The notes under the pieces: generated by a model
Told to the model about the DNA's origin: nothing
Database searches by the model: none
The model's input: the letters and a program-made list of their open reading frames with translations, nothing else
NCBI GenBank assembly: GCA_002007465.1
Contig: LNAC01000162.1
Coordinates: 443,792-507,791 of the forward strand
Length of the DNA stretch: 64,000 nucleotides
Reading direction: 5' to 3'
Source of the DNA: Ailurus styani
Taxonomy: Eukaryota > Chordata > Mammalia > Carnivora > Ailuridae
Part shown: positions 47,915-58,071 of the stretch, in pieces
Layout of the letters: the number at the start of each line of letters is the position of its first letter
How positions within the stretch are numbered: the stretch's first letter is position 1
Translations under genes and position numbers: made by a program

Positions 47915-48117
47915 TTTTTTTAATAAAGATTTTATTTATTTATTTGAGAGAGAGAGAGAACGAGCAGTGGGGAGGGGCAAAGAGAGAAAGAGTGAGAGAG
48001 AGAAAAGCAGACTCCCTACTGAGCAGGAAGCCTGATGCAGGGGTCAGTCCCAGAGCCTGGAGATCATGACCTGAGCTGAAAGCAGATGCTTAACTGACTG
48101 AGCAACCCAGGTGCCTG
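47915..48117 (-). mobile_element. CAN-type SINE, intermediate age
   Basis: Reverse SINE with GATTTTATTTATTTATTTGA, long GA-rich section, GCAGACTCCCTACTGAGCAG, GATCATGACCTGAGCTGAAA and head GAGCAACCCAGGTGCC. Duplication CTGTGTAACTTTCA (47901-47914) against CTCTGTAACTTTCA (48118-48131), one difference. Confidence 0.95.
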
Positions 48118-48131
48118 CTCTGTAACTTTCA

Positions 48132-49111
48132 AATAGAAGAACATTAATAAGTCAAAAAATCCAGTAGGAAAAAGGAGGGCAAGAGAGGACTGGAAAGCAT
48201 AGTCAATAGAAAACAAACTAGGTAGTAGACATATTGACAAATATGTCATTAGTTGTGATATTTGTCATGATATTTATGATGGGTAGTAACTTTTAATAAT
48301 ATGTCATTATATTTATTAAGACTGTTTTTATTAATGGATATAATTTCTCTATTAAAAGATGGAGGTTTTCAAGTTGGATAAAAAAACCATATTTAGGTAT
48401 GATTTATAGATAACACTAAAGCAAAATGGTTACAGAAATGTTGAAAATTAAAAAATATATATATATGTAAAACAGTCTAGCAAAACTAAAGCATATATGC
48501 CAATGCATCAAAAAGTAGATTTAAGGCCAAAAATATTTGATAAACAAAAGGATATTTTATGTTAAAAAATATAAACAGCTCATTAGGAGGACGCAATAAC
48601 CATGAAAAAAATTGTTAAAAATACAAAGAAAGTAACTTATGTGAAAAAAGTTGGAAACTTAATATATTTCTCTCAGAATCTAAATGATCAACTGGACAAA
48701 AAGTAGGTAAAAATAAGTAATTTTCCAGTAATAATCAGTGTACTGTGTCTCCATTTCTGCCTCTATCTTTGTAACCTGTATATAAAGACTACACATTCTT
48801 TTCAAACCTTCATGAAAAAATATTCAAAAAAACCCAACAATTAATAAAGCCCCACCAACATCCTTCAATTTCAGTACATTCAGGAAAATGGAAAGTTCAG
48901 ACCCCATGCTCTGATTATAATGCAATCAAATTAGAAATTAACAACACAAATATAGAGAAAAAAATCTAATAATTGAAAATAATTACTTTTGACAAGGAGC
49001 AGAATTTGGTAGGTAAGGGGGAGGTAAAATGAGCTTTTAATTTTTTGTAAAATTCTTACGTCTCTACTGAAACTTTTGTTAACATGAAATAGGGAAACTG
49101 AAGTGACCCAA
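48132..49111. other. AT-rich single-copy-looking DNA, no gene seen
   Basis: Very AT-rich; possible decayed LINE text but nothing I can align. The last four bases before the LTR are CCAA. Confidence 0.35.
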
Positions 49112-49647
49112 TGAAGGACTGGATTTTTTTTTTTTAATCTTTTTCCTGCTTCTATTCTTGCTAGGACCTGCACCCCCACCCTATACAGGCCTTATAGTAC
49201 AGATAATGTATGTCCGTCTTATAAACAATGAGTTAATGATTTCTTTGAAGTCTTCCAGAACCATTAATCACGTCTAAGGAGTGACCAGGCAAGGTCTTCA
49301 TGTATGTTTTCCAGACCACTGATTCACCAAGACTCCTGGTTCCAGGGCATAAATGACTTATGAAGGACACCTAAATATTTGTCTTTATTTTAAACCAGTT
49401 CCTGAATGCCTGAGAGGACACATACATAATCCTCAATAAAAACCCCAGGCCCCAAGCAAGGATGAAATATTCTTCTTTCCTGTCTAAGTTTCCCAGATGC
49501 TCTCTATCTGCACCCTCTCTCTATTCAACAAACTTTGCTCTCACTTCCTCTAGGATTGCATTTGATTTCTATCCTCCCTGAAGCCAAGGACCCTTTTGGC
49601 TGGCCCTGCTGGACCCCCTCTGGGTTCCCAGACCCAGCCAGCCAGCA
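49112..49647 (+). mobile_element. Probable solo ERV1-type LTR
   Basis: The block begins TGAAGG and ends AGCCAGCA, satisfying the TG...CA rule. A U3-R-U5 arrangement is visible: a TATA-like CTCAATAAAAACCCC at about 49433, a C/T-rich R-like segment, then a degraded polyadenylation signal within TATTCAACAAACTTTGCTCT. The four flanking bases CCAA and TCAA differ by one, compatible with a decayed 4-bp duplication. No gag, pol or env sequence lies beside it, so it is read as a solo LTR left by recombination. Boundaries and class are inference. Confidence 0.6.
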
Positions 49648-49651
49648 TCAA

Positions 49652-51499
49652 TATTGCTTCTGTGGTTAAAAAATAAAAAGCTATAAAAGAAAAAAACAAT
49701 TAGCAAGTTATTCCTTCAGTGAATGAATATAACCTCAAATGTTCCCTTTATCTTCTATCCTCATAATATCCCTGCGAGTATCATAGAAGTAGGCATTATT
49801 CCAATTCGATGCTATGAGAAGCTGAGGTACTAACTACAAAGCAGTTAAAAAGACTACATGGCTAAATCATTTTCCCCTTTTGGAGTGCTTACAGGATGAG
49901 TCTACCTTTCCTCTAGACACTTGTTTTATAGAAATACATAAATAAGAATATCAGTTTGTTTACACAAACAAGTCAGAACCATGCTATAAAGACAGACTAA
50001 CATATCTGAAAGGTTTTTTTTACTTAAAACGTAATCCACTGTAATACTGTGAGAAGAAATCATTTTTTTCAGACTTTTTGTTTAGCAAGGACAAATTCTA
50101 GCTGCTGATTGAGGCAGTAGCGTCCACTGTGTGCCTCATTCTCTGAGAAGTAAATACAAGGAAATGATGATTCTTAAGAGGTACAAGGCCTTTCTTTAGA
50201 AGGAACAAAACATTTCTGTGTTTGGGGAAGTTTGTGATCCCTCATTTTGACACACACACAAAATCTTTAAAAAATAAATATCTTAAGTATTAAAGAACAT
50301 ATGTAGTGTTTTTCTTTAAATAATAGAATGTATAAAATAGTGAAAGCAGGGTTTTCTTAGTCAAAATGAAATCACGTGACTTAATTGGAAAATGAGTTCA
50401 GAGGTTAAATTTCTCAATCCATTGCAAAAAACTAAGAGTTACTTTTCAATATTTTTCTCTAGTGCCCCTCTTTAGTTGCTTTGGGACTTCCTGTAGTATT
50501 CAAAACCCTGATTCCTCTCTTCTTCCTTGATTTTCCACCAAGAATCTTAAATTCCTTTTCATTCTAGGTACAGAGCAATTAATCTCTTGTCAGTAAATTA
50601 CCCTCAGGTTTTCAAATCCACACCCAACACTGGTTTTGTAAAACAATGGGCCCTGTTTGTAATGGGACCCACCCTCCTTGGAAGGAGTTGGGATTATAAA
50701 TAGCGAGGTCTCAGTAGTGGAGAGCTTCTTTTCCGAGGCCTGAAAAAAGTAGTATACTTTTCTCAAGGACAGATTAGTAAAAGGAAGATCCTATCCTGGG
50801 AACTCTTTCAGTGGCAATAAAACTCATATACTGTATTTTATATGTTCAGATATCCCGGTGCTGTGTTATAAAAACATGATTTCTTTCCCCAGAGTGGTCA
50901 AGAAACCCCAAAGAGAACAGCAACATCAATTCTAAAAGGAAGATACTTGCTTCATATGTGTGAGTTCAGCTATCAGAATTTCAAATTAAGCTAATTTAGT
51001 AAAAGTCATTTTTGTACAACCAAGTCATTTTTATGTTTGGTGCAATGTAGAATAAAGGGTAAATGTCTCACTGTATATGGTACTTAAAGTTGACTTAATT
51101 ACATTTATTTCAGCACTTGGGCAGTATATAAATTAGTCATGTGAAAATATGACTCAGCCTATGCTAACAACTGCCTTAGATAATTTTGTCTTTTCGGTGG
51201 TAAATGGATTTTGGAAGTCTGAGATATTTTCAAGTGTATTCTTGGACTTCTTTATTTATTACCTGAAAACTCCTTGTGGAGAATCAGGTCAGGATACATT
51301 GGTAGAGTCTGGAGAAGTTCTGTTAGTACTGGTGAATTCCTTTGAACTTCAGAGTAGATTTCTCTTTTAAGGAACCCATTTTTGGTGACAAAGGGGTGTT
51401 TTAGAGAATTAGGAAAAGGAAACCTATGTTGTGATTTATAATAAGAAATATATATTTGGTCTTTGATCCCATTCCTGTCACAGAGCTCCTTGGAATTTC
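49652..51499. other. Single-copy-looking DNA, no gene seen
   Basis: No named repeat. TATAAATAG at 50696-50704 with AATAAA about 120 bp downstream is discussed in the findings. The 73-codon open frame at 51149-51370 is unsupported. Confidence 0.4.
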
Positions 51500-52175
51500 C
51501 TGAAGTGATGAGGGTGATTAACTTGTCTTTTGTATGTCAATGCAGCAACTTGTGGCATGCCCCTTGATCACCTAAGGATCTGAACTGGTAGACTGGGGAA
51601 CCACACTTGGGAAGTTGGAACTTTTCTCTCTTGCCCCTCTCTTCCCCACCCAGGGCAGAGGAGCTAGAGATTGAGTTTAATTAGCAATGGCCTGTGATTT
51701 AATCAATTATGCCTATGTAATGAAGCCTCTGTAGAAGCGAAAAAGAGAGGGTTCTGAGAGGGTTGGTGAACACATGGGAGTGCAGGGAAAGTGATGCTCC
51801 CTGAAAGAGCATGGAATCTCCTCTCCCCTTCCCACACACTTCGCCCTGTGCATCTCTCACCTGTCTGTTCTTTAAGACACTCTGTTATGATAAACTAGTA
51901 AGTAAGTAAATCTAGTGAGTAAAATGTTTCTCCAAGTTCTGTGAGCCACTCTAGCAAATTAATCAAACCCAATGAGGGAGCCCTGAGCTGTGGCCAGTTG
52001 ATCAGAAGCACAGGTGACAGTCTGGATTTGTGGTTGGCATCAGAAGGGGCAGGGACCGTTTTGTAGGTATGAGCCCTTAATCTGTGGGATCTGATGAAAC
52101 CTGCAGGTTGATAGTGTCAGAATTAAGTTGAACTGTAGGACACCCAGCTAATGTGCAACAATTGCTTAGTGGTGT
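51500..52175 (+). repeat. Ancient LTR-like medium-reiteration repeat
   Basis: Follows the order of a familiar old mammalian repeat: CCTGTGATTTAATCAATTAT, CTATGTAATGAAGCCTCTGT, GTTGGTGAACACATGGGAGT, GTGAGCCACTCTAGCAAATT, CAGTTGATCAGAAGCACAGG and GTTGAACTGTAGGACACCCA. A GATAAACTAGTAAGTAAGTA segment sits where an LTR polyadenylation signal would be. Family name not assigned. Confidence 0.6.
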
Positions 52176-52456
52176 GGGAAGAACTCTTCTACACATTGGA
52201 ATTATTAGAGCAGAGTCCTAAAGCTAAATCTGCAAGAAAGAAGATTTGAAATCATCAAACTCTTTGACAACCCAATAAGATCTAATAATAAACTCAAGGC
52301 AGAGATATGGATGAGTACTGGATGAAGTGCTTTAAGATCCAAGCAAAAATTATTTAATTAACACTGAGCAGGATTTATTAAACACCCACTTGTGCAAAAT
52401 ACCAGTCTAAATTTTGGATACTTACATTATTTTTGCACTCTTGACAATTTCCAATC
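52176..52456. other. Short unassigned segment
   Basis: Nothing recognised. Confidence 0.4.
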
Positions 52457-52473
52457 AAAATTTATAGGTTTCT

Positions 52474-52663
52474 GGGCACCTGGGTGGCTCAGTGGGTTAA
52501 AGCCTCTGCCTTCGGCTCAGGTCATGATCTCAGGGTCCTTGGATCAAGCCCCGCATCAGTCTCTCTGCTCAGCAGGGAGCCTGCTTCCTCCTCTCTCTCT
52601 GCCTGCCTCTCTGCTTACTTGTAATCTCTCTCTCTGTCAAATAAAAAAAAAAAAATCTTAAAA
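52474..52663 (+). mobile_element. Young CAN-type SINE
   Basis: Head GGGCACCTGGGTGGCTCAGT, GCCTTCGGCTCAGGTCATGA, CTCTGCCTGCCTCTCTGCTT and an A-rich tail with a 13-base A run. A 17-bp duplication with one difference is at 52457-52473 and 52664-52680. It faces the minus-strand SINE about 190 bp downstream, tail to tail. Confidence 0.96.
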
Positions 52664-52850
52664 AAAATTTATAGATTTCTCATTCATTTCTTTGAACTGC
52701 ATTCTTTATACCATTTGTTCTTGCTATGTAATTCAACCTATCCATCCAGTGTTATGATCCCTTCATTCCCTTCTCTTTACAACTGCTCCATTTATATTTT
52801 TCCACCTGTCCATTCCACTCTTCTTCCCTTAGTTTCATCTTTGTCTTTTT

Positions 52851-53054
52851 TGTTTGTTTGTTTGTTTTAGAGAGAGAGTGTCTGAGTGGGGGTGGGGTGA
52901 GGCAGAGGGAGAGAGAGGATGAGAATCTTAAGCAGGCTGTATGCTCAGCGTGAAACCCAACTTGGGGCTTGATTTCACAACCCTGAGATCATGACCTGAG
53001 CCAAAATTCAATCTTCCGCTTAACCAACTGAGCCTCTTACCTTTGTGTCCCTTG
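52851..53054 (-). mobile_element. CAN-type SINE, old subfamily
   Basis: Reverse SINE with a (TTTG)n tail at 52850-52866, GA-rich block, CTTAAGCAGGCTGTATGCTC, CCTGAGATCATGACCTGAGC and CTTAACCAACTGAGCC. The terminal head bases are not recognisable. TCTTTGTCTTTTT occurs on both sides (52838-52850 and 53055-53067) as the likely target duplication. Confidence 0.88.
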
Positions 53055-53067
53055 TCTTTGTCTTTTT

Positions 53068-55264
53068 ATTTGATTCGCAGGGTGAAGTTATTGAAGTTTA
53101 GGGTGAAAGTTAATTGCATCTGACATCCCCTATCTGCCCCTTTCTGTTTCAGAATCACCATCCCACACATTCTTTGTAACACATGCTTTCTTATTGTTGC
53201 TAATAACAATCCATAGCTCTGATGAAACCTGAAGGGTAATTTGAGGGGCCAGCTAGTTCTGTGTTCATGGATGAGCAACCTAAAGGTAACGTGCGGAGTC
53301 AGGACCCAATAGGCCCAGAAGCTTAGGTTCCTTTTAAAAGAGAACATCTTCATGTTTACCAGCTGTCCCAGCTCTTGGCAACTCCAGACTCATGTTTTTT
53401 TGCTGTTTTTTTTTCTTGTTGTTGTTGTTGTTGTTGTTGTTTTAGTAGCACCTGTTTGCATTATAGCCTGAATTTGTAGCAAATTATTTCTACACAGTTG
53501 GAAATAACATCAAATTGGCTCTTTTACCAGGCACACTGGATGGGTGCATTTGGGTTTCATAGATGTTTGTGTGTTCTTGTAGTGTGAAAATGCTTTTATT
53601 TAAAACAAATACATTTTCCAGCTCATTATCCCACAATTGAAGCCCAATTGAAGCCCAATTCTGTTAAAAATAATTATAATGGCTGAATTATTTTGCTGAG
53701 AAAAACAGGTATCCACATGCCACTCTGAATCCAAACTTTTGTTTCCAACAGACTTTTGATGCATCATCATCCCAAGATACTGTGGCTTGAAAGTTTAAAG
53801 AATGTTCCTCTAAGGTTATTGTCATAAATACTTTTATTGATTTAATGATGAAAAATCCTTACCAATACTCATAATAAGTATCTTTCACATCCCTCTTAGA
53901 TTATATCGAAACAAAGTTTCTTTTATTCTATTTTTCTTTTTTTTTTTAATCCTTAAAAACATTGAAACTAGTCAGATACTGTTGAGAGGAAATAAAAGGT
54001 TCATCTCATGGCTTTCTAAGTATATATAAAGAAGTCTGGTTTGCTTTGGGAAAATAAGGGTAAAAATCAGAAGAAGGTAGAATGTTAACGATACAAAAAT
54101 TTAAATTCTCACATAAAGTCTGAGACCTTTGGGTCCATGAACCTCTGCCATAAACATCAAATGGATCAACCTCTAAAGTCTTTCCCATATTTATTTTTGT
54201 CAGGACTACACAAAGACATTTGCCTGTCTTACTCTTTTCTCTATCTTTAATTTGAAGGGAGTCAAAGAATAGGCAGATGAGGGAGACGATAAGGAAGAGA
54301 GAACTGATGCTGTGTTCACCAGAAATTTTTTTCAGTGTCTGAACCTTCATGTTATTCAAGTAATCCAAGTTGATCATTAATTCTCTTTAAACATTCTAAG
54401 GTTAAAGCAGTCATGCTATCCAGGGGCACTGGAAAATTCCTCCAGGCAAATACAGTTTTGCAGTAACTATTTTGGTGTGCAGAAAATTTAGATTGCAACT
54501 GCACTGGTTTGTTTAAAAAGGACACTGGACAGAGAGACACTCTAGTCCTACAAGTGTATTTTCCTGGCCCTCAAAGGTGTTCCTTGAATAGTGCTGTGAG
54601 ATGTTGAAAAATACTGTTTTATATCCTCCTTGATGATTCATGTTGCACTTTAACATACTGAAAGTTCTAAGAAGTTCTGCAGTAAAGTAACTTGTTTAAC
54701 TTTATTTAACCCAAGTTTCCCAAACCTATGTGATCATGGTGCCCTTTTTATATGCAAAATTTATTTACATTCTGGGATTCCACAGAAGGAATGCTATTTT
54801 TTGCTTAAGAAGCTTTGCAAGGAAGATTTCCAGAATTATCTCCTGATGTACAGGTTATGGTTGGTAAGAAATATCATATGCAGTGATATTGCCAAAAGTA
54901 TTCTAAAATCATAGAAGATGTGTGAAGGACCGAGATATAAGGATGTAGCAATGAGTAGAAGAAATACACAATTCAGACTCAAATTTGGTTTTTTTTGGCA
55001 GATTTGTCATTCCAAATTTTAAAAAAAATATCACAATTTGTTCTTGGGATAATGTTCACAGAAACTGTTATATTCATGCAACATTGCTGGAAAGTAAGGG
55101 ATTGGTTAAATATTGGTGAGAGTTCAGTTTTAGGGGAAAATAGTCCAAATCCATTTAAAAACTTTTTATTTAATAAATATTCTTTTTAAAAGTCAGTAAT
55201 AAAAATGTTTCAGTTTCTTCCTCTTCTACTTCTCTTTGTATCCCCCTGCTCTTTTGCATATTTT
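53068..55264. other. Single-copy-looking DNA, no gene seen
   Basis: Contains the longest non-repeat open frame in the window, 123 codons on the minus strand (54006-54377). It has no recognisable domain, no splice context, and this length is expected by chance in 64 kb of AT-rich sequence. Confidence 0.45.
53416..53442. repeat. (TTG)n microsatellite
   Basis: Nine perfect TTG units preceded by T-runs. Confidence 0.95.
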
Positions 55265-55400
55265 AAAAGCTATTCTGAATCACCTCCTATGTACAGGGTA
55301 GTATGTTAGGTGCCACTGGGGAATAAGAAGAGATAGCTGGCATGATCCCCGGCCTTGAGTAGCTCACAAGAAAAGACTTCTGGTTGGATTTTTACACTGA
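55265..55400 (+). repeat. Ancient interspersed repeat fragment
   Basis: CACCTCCTATGTACAGGGTA, TAGGTGCCACTGGGGAATAA and GCCTTGAGTAGCTCACAAGA follow the same old-repeat text as the piece at 18335. Confidence 0.45.
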
Positions 55401-56567
55401 GTATATGGATTGGCTGTGTAGAACAATGAGGAGAGGTACATTCTGGAAGAGAGGTTGAGCTGAACAAACAATAGGAGCAGAAGAAAACCTAGTCTCAACC
55501 CAGAGTCAGCTAGCACCAGGAAGCAGGAATAACTCCTGTTGCCCTGAGGGAAGTTGTTACCAGCTCTCAGCTAGAGGGCAGCTCACTCAGCGGAGAATGG
55601 CCTCTCTGCTGCTGGAGCCCCTTTGTTGGTTTTTATGTAGGTATATCTTCCTCCCAGTTTAGAAGAGTTTAAGTACAAGAGTTTTGTTGAGATCTGTGAG
55701 GAAACAATTATTTATGAACTGCACTGACATACGGGAAAAGTCTATAAGAAACCTGTCCCTCTGAGGGATGTCATGACAAATTTAGAAAGGAGCATTTTTC
55801 ATCATGGTCATGGTTATGTTAATGAAAAGCCTTTTTCAAGTGGTATCTGTGAGGTCTGAAAGGTGCTCATACTTCCATCTAGTGAAGGAAGGAGAATATA
55901 TTGGACCATGGCTAGAAATCCAGTTACCCGGTTTCTACTGAAAAATTGATGATGTTTTCCCAGTCCTGGAAAGGAAAGGAAGAAGAGGCACATTTTCCAC
56001 TTTTCTAAATAAATTTTTAAAGAGTCTTTTTAATTCTTTTTGGTAAATTTAGCTGGTTTGGGAAAAGGTAGAAAGTGGGGGGGGGGATAAAGAATCAGAG
56101 GAAAAGGTAAGGAAGGATCAGACTAGTCCATGGCTGTTTGATGCCAAGTTAAATTGATTGCCCTGATCACTTCTCACCTTCCTTAGCCAAAGTGCAAAAT
56201 GGACACAATCAGCTATTTTATAGTGACCATTAGTCTTGAAAAAAGTACCCATTAAGAAATATTATTTTTGATAAAAGATTAACAAAACTCTACTCTTCTG
56301 ACTCTCTGCTGTGTACAACCTTTGTCTTTTATGTGCTTGTTATGAGGGACTTTACCTGTGGGCTATAGTTAGTTAACCAATTAACTGGATGTTACTCTCT
56401 AAGAATTAAGTAGGGCTTTGCAGTCCAAAGACAGAAAAATCCCAAGAAAAAGAAATGAATAATTTAATTTCTGTTAAAATTAGAAAGGCTTTGGAAATTT
56501 TTCTGTTGTCTTCTGGGATTTTGATAGGTCTCTCAAGCACATTCAGATCCTGAATTTGAATTTCAGG
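55401..56567. other. Single-copy-looking DNA, no gene seen
   Basis: A short G-run at 56078-56088. No repeat or exon recognised. Confidence 0.4.
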
Positions 56568-56808
56568 CCATTCCTAAGTCAGTCTGATATAGTGATGGCA
56601 ATGACCCTTAAATGAAGCAAGAAAGATTTGTTTAAAACCATCATATCTTTTCTTTATGAAGAGAACCAGTATTTTAAAATGTAGCCATTCCTAAGTCAGG
56701 CTGATATAGTGATGTAAATGACCTTTAAATGAGGCAAGAAAGATTTGTTTAATGTTAAAACCATCGTATCTTTTCTTATATGGATAGAGGCAGTACTTGA
56801 AAATATAG
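56568..56808. repeat. 117-bp two-copy tandem duplication
   Basis: Unit 1 (56568-56684) and unit 2 (56685-56808) both begin CCATTCCTAAGTCAG and share CTGATATAGTGATG, GCAAGAAAGATTTGTTTAA and AAAACCATC. Unit 2 has about 7 extra bases. By eye identity is in the mid-to-upper eighties per cent. Neither unit matches a repeat family I know. Confidence 0.92.
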
Positions 56809-56876
56809 CCGATAGGGGATGTATGATCGTCTGATTATTATAAAGGAATTTGATTATTTTTTCTAAAGAAATTTTA

Positions 56877-57087
56877 TTTTATTTTATTTTTTAAAGATGT
56901 TTTATTTATTTATTTGACAGAGAGAAGCACAGCGAGAGAGGGAACACAAGCAGGGGGAGCAGGAGAGGGAGAAGCAGGCCTCCCGCAGAGCAGGGAGCCC
57001 TATGTGGGGCTTGATCCCAGGAGACTGGGATCATGACCTGAGCTGAATGAAGGCAGACACTTAATGACTGAGCCACCCAGGCAACCC
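56877..57087 (-). mobile_element. CAN-type SINE, minus-strand member of a head-to-head pair
   Basis: Reverse SINE: TTTTATTTATTTATTTGACA, CACAAGCAGGGGGAGCAGGA, GCAGAGCAGGGAGCCCTATG, GATCATGACCTGAGCTGAAT and GAGCCACCCAGGCAACCC. A small insertion (GAATGAAGGCAG instead of GAAGGCAG) is present. A 15-bp duplication with two differences is at 56862-56876 and 57088-57102. Confidence 0.94.
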
Positions 57088-57103
57088 TCTACAGGAATTT
57101 TAA

Positions 57104-57259
57104 GGGGCATCTGGGTGGCTCAGTGGGTTAAAGCCTCTGCCTTCGGCTCAGGTCACGGTCTCAGGGTTCTGGGATCTAGCCCTGCATCAGGCTTCCGCTC
57201 AGCAGGGAGCCTGTTTCCTCCTCTCTCTGCCTACTTGTGATCTCTCTCTCTGTGTCAAA

Positions 57260-57302
<43 letters not shown>

Positions 57303-57325
57303 AATCTTTAAGTAAAAAAAGAAAA
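57104..57325 (+). mobile_element. Young CAN-type SINE, plus-strand member of the pair
   Basis: Head GGGGCATCTGGGTGGCTCAG, CTTCGGCTCAGGTCACGGTC, then CTCTGCCTACTTGTGATCTC and a tail holding twelve AAAT units. A perfect 11-bp duplication AGGAATTTTAA lies at 57093-57103 and 57326-57336. Its target overlaps the right duplication of the previous SINE, so it inserted later. Confidence 0.96.
57257..57304. repeat. (AAAT)12 microsatellite in SINE tail
   Basis: Twelve perfect tetranucleotide units, grown from the A-rich SINE tail. Likely length-variable. Confidence 0.97.
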
Positions 57326-57902
57326 AGGAATTTTAAATTGACTTATAGGTAGAGTTGAAACACAAACCTGGAAACCATCAACAAAATGAAAAAAACAACC
57401 TTCTGAATGGGAGAAGATATTTATAAATATATCTGATTAGAGAGTAATATCCAAAATATATAAATAACTTATATAACTCAAAAAAACAAATTATTAAATT
57501 AAAAGTGATCAGAGGACCTCAGTAGACATTTTTCCAAAGAACACATGCAGATGGCCAAGAGACACATGAAAAGATGCTCAACATCACTAATTATCAGGGA
57601 AATGCAAATCAAAACAGCAATGAGGTATCACCTCACATCTGTCAGAATAGCTAGAATCAAAAAGACAAGAAATAGCAAGTGTTGGTGTGGATGTGGAGAA
57701 AAGGGAAAACTTGCTTACTGTTGGTGGGAATATAAATTGGTATAGCTACTGGGGAAAGTAGTATGGAGGTTCCTCAAAAAATAAAAAAACAGGAATACTA
57801 TACAATCCAGTAATTCTCTTACTGGGTTTTACGCAAAGAAAATGAAGACACTCATTCAAAAAGATAATGTACCTCCATGTTTATTGCAGCTTTTTTTTTT
57901 TT

Positions 57903-57912
<10 letters not shown>

Positions 57913-57943
<31 letters not shown>

Positions 57944-57949
57944 NGGGGG
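57913..57949. repeat. G homopolymer with ambiguous base
   Basis: Thirty-one G, one N (57944), then five G, directly after 22 T. No ordinary SINE tail contains a G-run like this; the stretch is most likely poorly resolved sequence. Confidence 0.95.
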
Positions 57950-57988
57950 AGTGGTAAGGGGCTGAAGGAGAGGGAGAAAGATAATCTT

Positions 57989-58071
57989 TTTTTTTTTTAA
58001 AGATTTTATTTATTTATTTGACACAGAGAGACAGATCACAAGCAGGCAGAGAGGCAGGCAGAGAGAGAGGA
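57989..58071 (-). mobile_element. 5'-truncated young SINE nested in the older SINE
   Basis: An 83-bp piece that reads TTTTTTTTTAAAGATTTTAT, TTTATTTGACACAGAGAGAC and the young-type GGCAGAGAGGCAGGCAGAGA block, then stops. GAGAAAGATAATCTT at 57974-57988 is matched by GAGAAAGAGAATCTT at 58072-58086, as a target duplication with one difference. It is only the 3' part of a SINE, the typical result of incomplete reverse transcription. Confidence 0.8.

Noticed and set aside
54006..54377. 123-codon minus-strand open frame, the longest outside repeats
   Set aside because: No domain or family motif, no splice or promoter context, and such a length is expected by chance among thousands of frames in 64 kb of AT-rich DNA.
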